DNA from: Novosphingobium album (ex Hu et al. 2023)
Lineage (GTDB): Bacteria; Pseudomonadota; Alphaproteobacteria; Sphingomonadales; Sphingomonadaceae
Assembly (NCBI RefSeq): GCF_022832385.1
Contig: NZ_JALHLE010000011.1
Coordinates: forward strand, 124,001-188,000
Length of the DNA: 64,000 nucleotides
Reading direction: 5' to 3'
Positions 48,172 to 56,001 of the stretch are shown here, in pieces; positions within the stretch are counted from its first letter, which is position 1; every line of letters starts with the position of its first letter. Below the pieces are notes generated by a model, which saw only the letters and a list, made by a program, of their open reading frames with translations, ran no database searches and was not told the origin of the DNA. A program made the translations under genes and the position numbers.

Positions 48172-48210
48172 AGCCATGGTTCGACGAACCCGCTTCGTCG
48201 AACCATGGCT
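48172..48210. repeat. 17-bp perfect palindromic repeat
   Basis: AGCCATGGTTCGACGAA (48172-48188) pairs perfectly with 48194-48210 around a 5-nt CCCGC loop. There is no T-run on either side, so it is unlikely to be a simple terminator, although it lies at the 3' end of the che operon. The GTTCGACGAA/TTCGTCGAAC core resembles a palindromic repeat that is dispersed in sphingomonad genomes (from memory). Confidence 0.6.
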
Positions 48211-48280
48211 CAAGCCTTTGCGGCTCTCGTTCCGTGGCAGGGGCTGAACTGCCCGCCCCTTCACGGATGCTGGGAAGGCA

Positions 48281-48610
48281 TCAATCCCAAAGACCCAGCG
48301 CGTCCGGATCATCCGGCCCGCTGATCGTGACTTCACAACAGGTCACGTCGGTCTCTTCGATGAAGCCCGCGAAGCGATGCCGCAGGGCTTCCAGACTGAT
48401 ACTGCGCATTTCGCTGGCACTGAACCCCGCCGCCAGAATGGAGGCGAGCACGCGCTGCTTCTGAGCGATCAGGTCGATCGCCTGCAACTCGCGCATATGG
48501 CGCGCAGCGAAATCCTCATCACGGCACAGCACTTCGCCCAGGGCTTCGATCTCGGACCCGAGTTCGCCCAGCACTTCGGCCATTGCCGTAAATTTGGGTT
48601 CGTGCATCAT
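48281..48610 (-). CDS. Small helical protein at the end of the che operon
   Basis: A 109-residue ORF begins at ATG 48610 (the next codon is also ATG) and follows cheW by 5 bp. The sequence (LGELGSEIEALGEVLCRDEDFAARHMRE region, then IDLIAQKQRVLASILA) is helical and acidic and has no domain I recognise. Its place at the end of the operon suggests a chemotaxis role, possibly as a phosphatase-like or adaptor protein in place of the missing cheZ; this is a guess from position. Confidence 0.65.
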   Translation of the reverse strand: MMHEPKFTAMAEVLGELGSEIEALGEVLCRDEDFAARHMRELQAIDLIAQKQRVLASILAAGFSASEMRSISLEALRHRFAGFIEETDVTCCEVTISGPDDPDALGLWD

Positions 48611-48615
48611 CCGCT

Positions 48616-49056
48616 TCAGGCCGCGATCGCGTGATCCTCTGAAGCGCTCAGCGCCTGCAGATCGATTACCATGACCATGCGTTCCTCGATGGCCGCAAGG
48701 CCTTCCAGGAACGGCGTAACGTCTTCCTGCCCGGTGGTCGGCGGCGGCTGCAGCGTATCGGTGTCGAGCGCGACGATGTCGCTGACCGAATCGACGATGA
48801 GCCCCTGCGACTGGCCGTTGATCTGGCACACGATGATCGCATGGCGCGGCGTCGCCTCGGTCGGCGTCCAGCCGAGACGGGCGGCGAGATCGATCACCGG
48901 CAGCACGGTGCCGCGCAGGTTGACCACGCCTGCGACGTATGCCGGTACGCGCGGCATCGGCGTGACGGGCGTCCACGCCCGGATTTCGCGGATCGACATG
49001 ATGTCGAGCGCGAAGATCTGGCCGGCGACTTCGAAAGTGATAAGTTCGCGGTGCAT
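48616..49056 (-). CDS. cheW: CheW adaptor
   Basis: The 146-residue protein has the CheW pattern: ITFEVAGQIFALDIMSIREI, the receptor/CheA contact VAGVVNLRGTVLPVIDLAARLG and the C-terminal MVMVIDLQAL. It links receptors to CheA. AGGAGG precedes the ATG. It lies in the operon after cheY. Confidence 0.93.
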   Translation of the reverse strand: MHRELITFEVAGQIFALDIMSIREIRAWTPVTPMPRVPAYVAGVVNLRGTVLPVIDLAARLGWTPTEATPRHAIIVCQINGQSQGLIVDSVSDIVALDTDTLQPPPTTGQEDVTPFLEGLAAIEERMVMVIDLQALSASEDHAIAA

Positions 49057-49082
49057 GTCCTGAACCTCCTTTGCGGGTGAAA

Positions 49083-49454
49083 TCAGTGGGCGACGCGGCG
49101 CACGGCCGCGACGAGCTTGTCGGTGTCAAAGGGCTTGACGATCCAGCCGGTTGCACCGGCAGCGCGGGCACGTGCCTTCTTCTCGTCCGAGCTTTCAGTG
49201 GTCAGCACCAGGATCGGCCGGTCGCGGTGGCGGGTGCCGCCACGCACCTGCTCGATCAGGCCGAAGCCGTCGAGACGGGGCATGTTGATGTCGGTGATGA
49301 CGACATCAACCTCGTTGACCGCAAGCCACTCCAGCGCGGAAACGCCGTCGTCGGCCTGGGCCACGTCAAAACCATTGGTGGACAGTGCGTGATTGAGCAG
49401 CGCGCGCATCGACGCGCTGTCGTCTACAGTAAGAATGCGGGTAGTCTTGGACAT
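49083..49454 (-). CDS. cheY: CheY-like response regulator
   Basis: The 123-residue single receiver domain has the acidic pair Asp11-Asp12, the phosphoacceptor Asp55 in DVVITDINMPRLDG, Thr85 in VLTTESS and Lys107 in VKPFD. It has no output domain and is the diffusible regulator of the flagellar motor. It lies between cheD and cheW. Confidence 0.94.
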   Translation of the reverse strand: MSKTTRILTVDDSASMRALLNHALSTNGFDVAQADDGVSALEWLAVNEVDVVITDINMPRLDGFGLIEQVRGGTRHRDRPILVLTTESSDEKKARARAAGATGWIVKPFDTDKLVAAVRRVAH

Positions 49455-49470
49455 CGGATGCCTCGTTTGG

Positions 49471-50022
49471 TCAGAACAGTTCGACTTCGCCGCGCGGTAC
49501 CGGGCGGAACACGGGTTGCGGTTTAACCTCGGGAGCATCCGAGGGGGCGACAGTTCGGCACCGGACCTGGCCGGATGCCGGACGGAAATCCACGCGGCGG
49601 GCATTCGTACCGCCGAGGTCCTCGCGAACCAGGGTGATATGCTCACGCACCAGGAAGCTGCGGGCAAATTCGGCATTGGCCGTGCCGATCTGCTGCATTC
49701 CCGCACGAATGTTCGCACCGCCGTAAAGGTGAGCGCGCAAACGATCCTTGCGAGCTCCGTAGGACAGCATTTCGTTGATCAGCATTTCCATCAGGTAAAC
49801 GCCGTAGTGCACGTCCACTTCGCCGGGGTTGTGGCTGGCCGGCGGTTCGGACAGCAGGAAATGGTTCATGCCGCCAAGCTCCACGACCGGGTCGTAGAGG
49901 CACGTGGCTACGCACGAGCCGAGCACAGTGCTGAATTCCACCTTGGGGCCGGCGCTGACCTTGAACTGGCCCTGCAGCACGGTCAGGCGGGTTATGTTGG
50001 GCGGAGTGAGATCTATATTCAT
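49471..50022 (-). CDS. cheD: CheD chemoreceptor glutamine deamidase
   Basis: The 183-residue protein has the CheD catalytic Cys37 in VLGSCVATCLYD and His54 in GGMNHFLLSE, with Thr in the DPVVELGG region. The C-terminus is about 20 residues longer than usual and Pro-rich. CheD deamidates receptors and often interacts with CheC or CheY; no CheC gene is present in the window. Confidence 0.92.
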   Translation of the reverse strand: MNIDLTPPNITRLTVLQGQFKVSAGPKVEFSTVLGSCVATCLYDPVVELGGMNHFLLSEPPASHNPGEVDVHYGVYLMEMLINEMLSYGARKDRLRAHLYGGANIRAGMQQIGTANAEFARSFLVREHITLVREDLGGTNARRVDFRPASGQVRCRTVAPSDAPEVKPQPVFRPVPRGEVELF

Positions 50023-50027
50023 TGTTA

Positions 50028-51053
50028 TCAGGCCGCCTTGTGCAACGCGTGACGCGCAATGGTACTGATCGGTGCGACAACGCGTGCTGCCCCAAGCGAA
50101 ATGGCCGCGCGCGGCATGCCGAAGACGGTGCAGGTCGCCTCGTCCTGGGCGATCGTGTGTGCCCCCGCGTTGGCCATCGCCAGCAGCCCCTTGGCACCGT
50201 CCTGCCCCATGCCCGTCAGCAGGATACCGACGGCGTCCGCACCCACATACTGGGCGACGGAGTGGAACAGCGCGTCCACGCTGGGAACATGGCCTGAAAT
50301 CGGCTCACCCCGGCGCAGCTTGGCATAAAGGGTGGCATCGCCTTTCACGAGAAGGTGATGCTCGGCCTCGGCGGCGAGATAGACATGCCCGGTCTTGAGC
50401 GGCATGTCATGCACCGCCACCTGCACCGTGGCCGGGCAGACCTGATCCAGCGTGCGTGCAATCGCAGGCGCAAAGCGCGGGTTAACGTGCTGGACGATGA
50501 CGGTGGGCGGGCAGTCGCGCGGAAATTCGCGCAGCAGTACCTGCAGCGCCTCGACCCCGCCGGTGGAAGAACCGATGGCGATCAGACGGGTGTCACGTTT
50601 GATCGAACGCCGGCTTTCCTCCGCAACGGCGGGCGCGTTGCGTACGGGCTTGCGGAACTCGATCTGGGCCGCATCGCGGATCAGCTTGGCCAGCTCGCCG
50701 CTGTCCTGCAGGGCCAGTTTGCCGGTGGGATCGTATTTCGAATAGCAATTGACTGCGCCCAGCGCGAGCGCGCGGGCCGTCACTTCATTGCCTTCCTGGG
50801 TAGCGCCGGAAACGATGATCACCGGCGTCGGGCGCAGCGTCATTATCTTCTCGAGGAAATCGAGACCGTTCATGCCCGGCATTTCGATGTCGAGCGTGAC
50901 CACGTCAGGGTCCAGCTGCTTCATCAGCGTGCGACCTTCCGCAGCATTCGATGCAGAACCGACCACTTCGATATCAGGCTGTTCGCGCAGCCGCGACATG
51001 AGGATCGCGCGCATGGTCGGCGAATCGTCGACGATGAGGACGCGGATGCTCAT
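50028..51053 (-). CDS. cheB: CheB methylesterase/deamidase
   Basis: The 341-residue protein has a receiver domain with Asp55 and a methylesterase domain with the intact triad Ser163 (GSSTGG), His189 (IVQHVNP) and Asp285 (TGMGQDG). It removes methyl groups from chemoreceptors after phosphorylation by CheA. It overlaps cheR by 4 bp. It is the functional member of the two CheB proteins in this window. Confidence 0.95.
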   Translation of the reverse strand: MSIRVLIVDDSPTMRAILMSRLREQPDIEVVGSASNAAEGRTLMKQLDPDVVTLDIEMPGMNGLDFLEKIMTLRPTPVIIVSGATQEGNEVTARALALGAVNCYSKYDPTGKLALQDSGELAKLIRDAAQIEFRKPVRNAPAVAEESRRSIKRDTRLIAIGSSTGGVEALQVLLREFPRDCPPTVIVQHVNPRFAPAIARTLDQVCPATVQVAVHDMPLKTGHVYLAAEAEHHLLVKGDATLYAKLRRGEPISGHVPSVDALFHSVAQYVGADAVGILLTGMGQDGAKGLLAMANAGAHTIAQDEATCTVFGMPRAAISLGAARVVAPISTIARHALHKAA

Positions 51054-51919
51054 GCGGCCCTCCGGCGGTAGATCGTCGGACCGACGAGCTGGAAATCGTT
51101 CGCGGCCGGGCCGGTCACGCGTTCGGAATGGCCGATGTAGAGAAAGCCGCCGGGCGCCAGCACGTCGCTGAAGCGCTTGACGAGCCGTTCCTTGGTCGGA
51201 TTGTCGAAATAGATCATGACGTTCCGGCAAAAAATGAAATCGAACTGTCCCTTGATCGGCCAGTCGCCATGCAGGTTGAGCAGGCGGAAGCGCACGATCT
51301 GGCGCATGGCGTCCGCCATGACCACCTGATCACCGCTCTCCGTGGTCCAGGCCCGGCGCAGTTCCTCCGGCACCGGCTTCAGGTCCTTCGCCGGATACGT
51401 GGCGGCCTCGGCCTTCTTGATCGCGTGCGGGGCGATGTCGGAGGCCAGCACTCGCAGGTCGCCGCGCGCCAGATTGACGCCGTCCGAACGGTCGGCCCCC
51501 AGCAGGGTCATGACGATCGACCACGTCTCCTCGCCGCTGGAGCAGCCGGCCGACCACACCCGCACTGGCTGCCGGTGACGCAGCTTCTCGATCAGACGCG
51601 GCCGCAGTTCGGTGCGCAAGTGATCGAAATGGTGCGCTTCGCGGTAGAAGAAGGTGTGGTTGGTGGTCAGCGCGGCGACCGCCTTGTTGAGTTCGGCCGC
51701 ATCCTCTCCGATGAGTTCGATATACTTGGAGAACGTGACACTCCCCGCCGCGCGCACGAGCGGGGCGATGCGGGAATACACCAGCATGGCCTTGCCCTGC
51801 GGCAGCACGATCCCGGCAGCACTGTAGATGATCCTGGCGATCTGCGCGAAGTCGGCAGCGCTGTAGATATCCGGGCTGACTCCGGGAATCGTGTTGGTCG
51901 AGGCGGAAACAGCCGTCAC
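51050..51919 (-). CDS. cheR: CheR chemoreceptor methyltransferase
   Basis: The 289-residue protein has the CheR helical N-domain and SAM-binding methyltransferase domain: TTNHTFFYRE, WSAGCSSGEETWS and IFCRNVMIYF. It methylates receptor glutamates. It overlaps cheA by 4 bp and cheB by 4 bp, so the operon is tightly coupled. Confidence 0.95.
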   Translation of the reverse strand: MTAVSASTNTIPGVSPDIYSAADFAQIARIIYSAAGIVLPQGKAMLVYSRIAPLVRAAGSVTFSKYIELIGEDAAELNKAVAALTTNHTFFYREAHHFDHLRTELRPRLIEKLRHRQPVRVWSAGCSSGEETWSIVMTLLGADRSDGVNLARGDLRVLASDIAPHAIKKAEAATYPAKDLKPVPEELRRAWTTESGDQVVMADAMRQIVRFRLLNLHGDWPIKGQFDFIFCRNVMIYFDNPTKERLVKRFSDVLAPGGFLYIGHSERVTGPAANDFQLVGPTIYRRRAA

Positions 51920-54159
51920 GCAGCCTGCCTTTCCTGTGCGGGCAGTGCGCAGGCGACGAGGCCGTCGACATCGACGATGAGCGCAACCTTGCCGTCGCCC
52001 AGGATCGTCGCGCCGGCGACGCCCTCGACCGCACGGAAATTGGTGGCAAGGCTCTTGATGACGAACTGGCGCTGGTCGCAGATGTCGTCCACCAGCAGCG
52101 CGGCCTGGCCTGCGCTTTCGGTATCGACGACAATCAGCACGCCTTCCTGCGGATTGGTCGCGCCGGTGGGTGCCCCCAGAGCCGTCTTGAGCGAAATGAT
52201 CGGGATAAACCGGCCGCGCACGTTAAGCATCTGTGCATTCGATCCCAGCCCGTGGAAGTCCCCCTCGCCGGGACGAAGGCTTTCCACCACGTGCGCGAGC
52301 GGCACAACCAGCGTCTGGTCGCCGACATCGACAATCATACCGTCCGAAATCGCCAGCGTCAGTGGCAGGGTCAGGATGAAGGCCGTGCCCTGGCCGGGGA
52401 CGCTTTCGATGGTGATACGGCCACCCAGATCCTTCACGTTCTGGCGTACCACGTCCATGCCCACGCCGCGTCCCGAGATGTTGGAGACGACCTGCGCAGT
52501 CGAGAAGCCCGGCGCGAAAATCAGGTTGTCGATTTCCTCGGCCGAAAGCTGTGCGTCAGGGCTGACAATGCCCTTTTCGACCGCCTTTGCCAGCACGCGC
52601 TCGCGATTGATGCCCGCGCCGTCATCGGCAATGGTGATGAGAATACGGCCCGAGCGGTGCTCAGCGGACAGGGTCAGCGTGCCTTCCGGCGGCTTGCCTG
52701 CCGCGATGCGGACATCCGCGCTTTCGATACCGTGGTCGACCGCGTTGCGGATCAGGTGCGTCAGCGGCTCGCCAAGGCGCTCGATCACGGTCTTGTCGAG
52801 TTCGGTGGTTTCACCGATGGTTTCCAGCTTGACGTGCTTGCCGGTGGAAGCGGCAAGGTCGCGCAGGATACGCGGCACGCGGCTGAACACGCTGGCGATC
52901 GGCTGCGCGCGGATCGACATCGCGCTTTCCTGGATGTCGCGCGTCAGACTTTCCAGCAGACCGAGTTCTTCGGTCGCGGTAATCCCCGCGCCGTCGAGAC
53001 GCTGGACCAGCATGGCCTGGGCGATGACAAGTTCGCCGACAAGATCGATGAGGCGGTCGAGCTTGAACAGGTCAATGCGAATCGACTGCCCTGCAGATGG
53101 CGGTGCAGGCGCCGCAGCCGCAGGCTTTTCAGCCGAATCCGGCTTCGCTTCAGCGGCAGGAGCAGCGGCGGGCGGAGCCTTGGCAGGCGCCGGGGCCGGC
53201 GCGACTGCAACGGGAGCAGCAGCCACAGGTGCTGCCGGAGCCGCAGGTGCTGCCGGAGCTACCGCGATCGGTTCCGCCTTGGGCGCCGGTGCGGTCTGTT
53301 CGGCCCGGAATTCCGGAATTTCCTCGTCGTTGCCGATGGCGAGGGCGCAATCGTCACCGATGAAATCGAAGATATCGCGCACGGCGTCTTCCGCCACATC
53401 GGCGGGCATCGCGAATGTCCAGCCCAGATACCCCTGGGCAACTTCGAACGAGTCGAGCGGCGGGACCTGGCTGACATCGCAAAATACGCTTTCGCCGCCG
53501 AGCGCGGCGATATCCCGCAGCATCAGCAGCGGTTCGCTGCCGTTGCGCATGGCGCCCGCGCGCGGCCGCAAATGCACTTTCCAGCGCTTGTCCTGCCCCG
53601 CCGGAGCATTCGTCGATGCAGCCGCAGGAGCGGGCGCGTCAAAGCCACCGGTCAGATCGTCTAGCAGCGCCGCAAGATCGAGATCGTCGATCGGCTTGGG
53701 CTCGTCATCGTCATCGCTGGAGGCGGCTTCGGGCTGCGGCGCAGGTTCCGGTTCGGCGGCAGCCGCGGGCGCGGCTGCGGCGTTGCCCGCCATGGCGCCT
53801 TCCATTTCCGCAATCAGCGCAGCGTCAGCAGGAGCATCGCCCCCTTCGCGCGCGGCTTCGACGTGGTCTGCAAGGGTATCGAGTGCGCGCAGCAGCAGAT
53901 CGACGAGTTGCTCCTCGATCGCCACCAGCCCTTCGCGCACGTCTGAAAGGAGCGTTTCGAAAGTGTGCGTGTACGCCTGGAGCGCCGAGTACCCGAATGC
54001 CCCGGCGCCGCCCTTGATCGAGTGAACGGCACGGAACACGGCGTTAACCGTATCCGAGTCGTGCGTGCCTGCCCGGCAGGCGGCAAGCCCGGCCTCGGCC
54101 GCTGCCAGTGATTCTTCGCATTCGACGAAGAAGATCTGTTGAATTTCCTCGGGGCTCAT
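51916..54159 (-). CDS. cheA: CheA sensor histidine kinase
   Basis: The 747-residue kinase has the HPt domain with His46 in AVHSIKGGAG, a Pro/Ala-rich linker (about residues 130-350, low complexity), the dimerisation and ATPase domains (HLIRNAVDHGIES N-box; DDGAGINRERV G1; GRGVGMDVVRQNV G2) and the C-terminal CheW-like domain. It overlaps the STAS gene by 4 bp. All catalytic elements are present. Confidence 0.95.
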   Translation of the reverse strand: MSPEEIQQIFFVECEESLAAAEAGLAACRAGTHDSDTVNAVFRAVHSIKGGAGAFGYSALQAYTHTFETLLSDVREGLVAIEEQLVDLLLRALDTLADHVEAAREGGDAPADAALIAEMEGAMAGNAAAAPAAAAEPEPAPQPEAASSDDDDEPKPIDDLDLAALLDDLTGGFDAPAPAAASTNAPAGQDKRWKVHLRPRAGAMRNGSEPLLMLRDIAALGGESVFCDVSQVPPLDSFEVAQGYLGWTFAMPADVAEDAVRDIFDFIGDDCALAIGNDEEIPEFRAEQTAPAPKAEPIAVAPAAPAAPAAPVAAAPVAVAPAPAPAKAPPAAAPAAEAKPDSAEKPAAAAPAPPSAGQSIRIDLFKLDRLIDLVGELVIAQAMLVQRLDGAGITATEELGLLESLTRDIQESAMSIRAQPIASVFSRVPRILRDLAASTGKHVKLETIGETTELDKTVIERLGEPLTHLIRNAVDHGIESADVRIAAGKPPEGTLTLSAEHRSGRILITIADDGAGINRERVLAKAVEKGIVSPDAQLSAEEIDNLIFAPGFSTAQVVSNISGRGVGMDVVRQNVKDLGGRITIESVPGQGTAFILTLPLTLAISDGMIVDVGDQTLVVPLAHVVESLRPGEGDFHGLGSNAQMLNVRGRFIPIISLKTALGAPTGATNPQEGVLIVVDTESAGQAALLVDDICDQRQFVIKSLATNFRAVEGVAGATILGDGKVALIVDVDGLVACALPAQERQAA

Positions 54160-54416
54160 AGCTCGCTCTCTTCGAAGAGTTCCGACGTCAGACCGGTCAG
54201 CCGCGCGGCTTCCGTGAGTGCGGGAGAAGTCTGGATTTCTGCGCCTCCGCCGCTGCGGCGGGCCGACACCAGCAACTGCAGCATCGACTGGCCGACGTGC
54301 TCGACCGCGCTGCCGTCGATGTGAAGGGCGCCATTGCCCAGCGCCGCGACAAATTCGGGCCAGATTGCCTCTGCAGCCGCTCTGTCGCAGCGTGCTGGCA
54401 AGGTAATGCTACTCAT
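54156..54416 (-). CDS. STAS domain protein at the start of the che operon
   Basis: The 86-residue protein reads MSSITLPARCDRAAAEAIWPEF at the start and ALHIDGSAVEHVGQSMLQLLVSA in the middle, where the Ser in GSAVEHVG aligns with the phosphorylated Ser of anti-anti-sigma-type STAS domains. GGGGGAAAG lies upstream of the ATG at 54416 (GTG at 54419 is in frame). It overlaps cheA by 4 bp. A STAS protein leading a che operon is known in some alphaproteobacteria; its partner is unknown. Confidence 0.75.
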   Translation of the reverse strand: MSSITLPARCDRAAAEAIWPEFVAALGNGALHIDGSAVEHVGQSMLQLLVSARRSGGGAEIQTSPALTEAARLTGLTSELFEESEL

Positions 54417-54750
54417 CACTTTCCCCCGTTGATCCGGCCTTGATAGCGACCGTCCGTTCCTTGCCGGTGTGACTCGCCATCCGCATTTTTCCGCGCTTGC
54501 AACGGCGCGAAACAGTCAGAACCGATGTTCGGCAGGATTCGACGCACGCGACTAACCTCACTCGCTCAATTCACCTTCCCGCACCGGATTTCCGGCGCAC
54601 GGAACGGTTCAGTGTTAGGGTAAACGGTGACAACGCGACGTTTTCTGCAAACTCAGTCGAAGTGCGTAGTGTGGTTAAGGAAATTCATCGGAAGTTTAGA
54701 GGTATGTCGCAATCAGAAGCCCACTAGAGACAACAGAAGGTCCGATCCCC
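54417..54750. promoter_or_regulatory. Divergent promoter region of the che operon and the CheB-like gene
   Basis: No gene is supported in this 334-bp interval. It must hold the promoters of the leftward che operon and the rightward CheB-like gene. I see no clear sigma-70 or flagellar sigma elements I would assign by eye. Confidence 0.4.
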
Positions 54751-55794
54751 ATGCATGACGCCCGCGTTCTGGTAGTCGACGATTCAGCCGCCATGCGCGC
54801 ACTGTTTTGCGATGTCCTGGAACAGACCAAGAACGTCCTCGTCGTCGGCACCGCAGCCAATGCGGACGAGGCACGCGACCAGATCGCCGAACTCCGGCCC
54901 AACGTGGTCACCCTCGATGTCGAAATGCCCGGCATGAGCGGTATCGAGTTCCTCGAGGAAATCATGAACACCAACCCGCTGCCGGTGGTGATGCTTTCGA
55001 GCCTTACCCAGAGTGGGACGGAAACCTCGCTCAAGGCTTTCGAACTCGGCGCGGTGGAATGCTTCCCCAAGCCGCTCAAGGCCACGCCGGAACAGTTCGC
55101 CAAGCAGGTCGGCAAGCTCGGCAAGATCGTGCTCGCGGCTGCCAATTCGAACGTTCGCGACAAGCCGCGCGCGCGCCCCAAGGCCGAAGAAGCTGCCGAG
55201 AGCGGCCCGGACTATTCGCCCAACGGCAAGATCGCGGCGTTCAGCACGTCGATGGGCGGCGTCGATGCGCTGACCGAAGTGCTGATGCAGTACCCCAAGA
55301 ACTGCCCGCCCTCGGTCATCATCCTGCAGACCGAACCGGCGCTGGCGGAAATGTTCATCACCCGCGCCGACAAGGATTGCGCCTGTTCAGTCAAGGCCGC
55401 CGTCGATGGTGCCGAGCTGACCGCCGGCACCGTACACATCGCCTTCGATCCGACCAAGCACGTCATCGTCGAGCCCGGTATTCCGGCCAAGCTGCGTCTG
55501 GTCGATCGTGACCCGGTCGAAGGTTTCCGTCCTTCGGCAACGCTGCTGTTCGGTTCGCTCTCTCGTGCCGGCATGGCCACGATCGGCTCAGTGCTGACCG
55601 GCATGGGCGAAGATGGCGCCAAGGGCCTGCGCCTGCTGAAGGCAGCAGGTTTCCGCACCCTCGCGCAGGACCGCACCACGGCCACAGTGCCGCAGGCACC
55701 GACCGCCGCGGTAGAGGCTGGCGCCGTCGATGCGGAACTCAAGCTGGAAGATCTGGCCAAGGACGTGCTCGCCAACTGCGGCGCGGCCCTCTGA
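54751..55794 (+). CDS. CheB-like paralogue lacking the catalytic His
   Basis: The 347-residue protein has an intact receiver (Asp10, Asp11, phosphoacceptor Asp56, Lys107 in PKPLK) and a methylesterase-like domain with Ser167 (STSMGG) and Asp288 (TGMGEDG). At the position of the catalytic His of CheB (QH in VIVQH) it reads QT: Thr194. The RPSVD loop also reads RPSAT. A classic methylesterase reaction is therefore unlikely; a regulatory or decoy role is possible. It is divergent from the che operon and ends at a strong terminator. Confidence 0.88.
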   Translation: MHDARVLVVDDSAAMRALFCDVLEQTKNVLVVGTAANADEARDQIAELRPNVVTLDVEMPGMSGIEFLEEIMNTNPLPVVMLSSLTQSGTETSLKAFELGAVECFPKPLKATPEQFAKQVGKLGKIVLAAANSNVRDKPRARPKAEEAAESGPDYSPNGKIAAFSTSMGGVDALTEVLMQYPKNCPPSVIILQTEPALAEMFITRADKDCACSVKAAVDGAELTAGTVHIAFDPTKHVIVEPGIPAKLRLVDRDPVEGFRPSATLLFGSLSRAGMATIGSVLTGMGEDGAKGLRLLKAAGFRTLAQDRTTATVPQAPTAAVEAGAVDAELKLEDLAKDVLANCGAAL

Positions 55795-55818
55795 TCCCAT
55801 CAGCAATGCAAAAATCAA

Positions 55819-55852
55819 ACGGCCGGCCCGGACATTCCGGGCCGGCCGTTTT
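55819..55852 (+). terminator. Rho-independent terminator after the CheB-like gene
   Basis: A perfect 14-bp stem (55819-55832 with 55836-55849) with a 3-nt loop ends in TTTT. The arms are very GC-rich. Confidence 0.93.
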
Positions 55853-56001
55853 GCCATGCGCATACCGATCCAGGCAGTATGGCGGCACCGGCCGGGTCTT
55901 CCGCGCTGGGGGGACTGCGGGGACTCGGAAAACCGCAAGGCCCGGGGGTGGCCTGCCGGTGCCGCCTTCCGGCCGGGGGGCCGAAAAGCGAGTTGCCGCG
56001 G

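Noticed and set aside
51128..54025. 965-codon rightward open frame opposite cheA and cheR
   Set aside because: Long only because of codon bias; Ser/Ala/Arg low-complexity translation with no recognisable domain.
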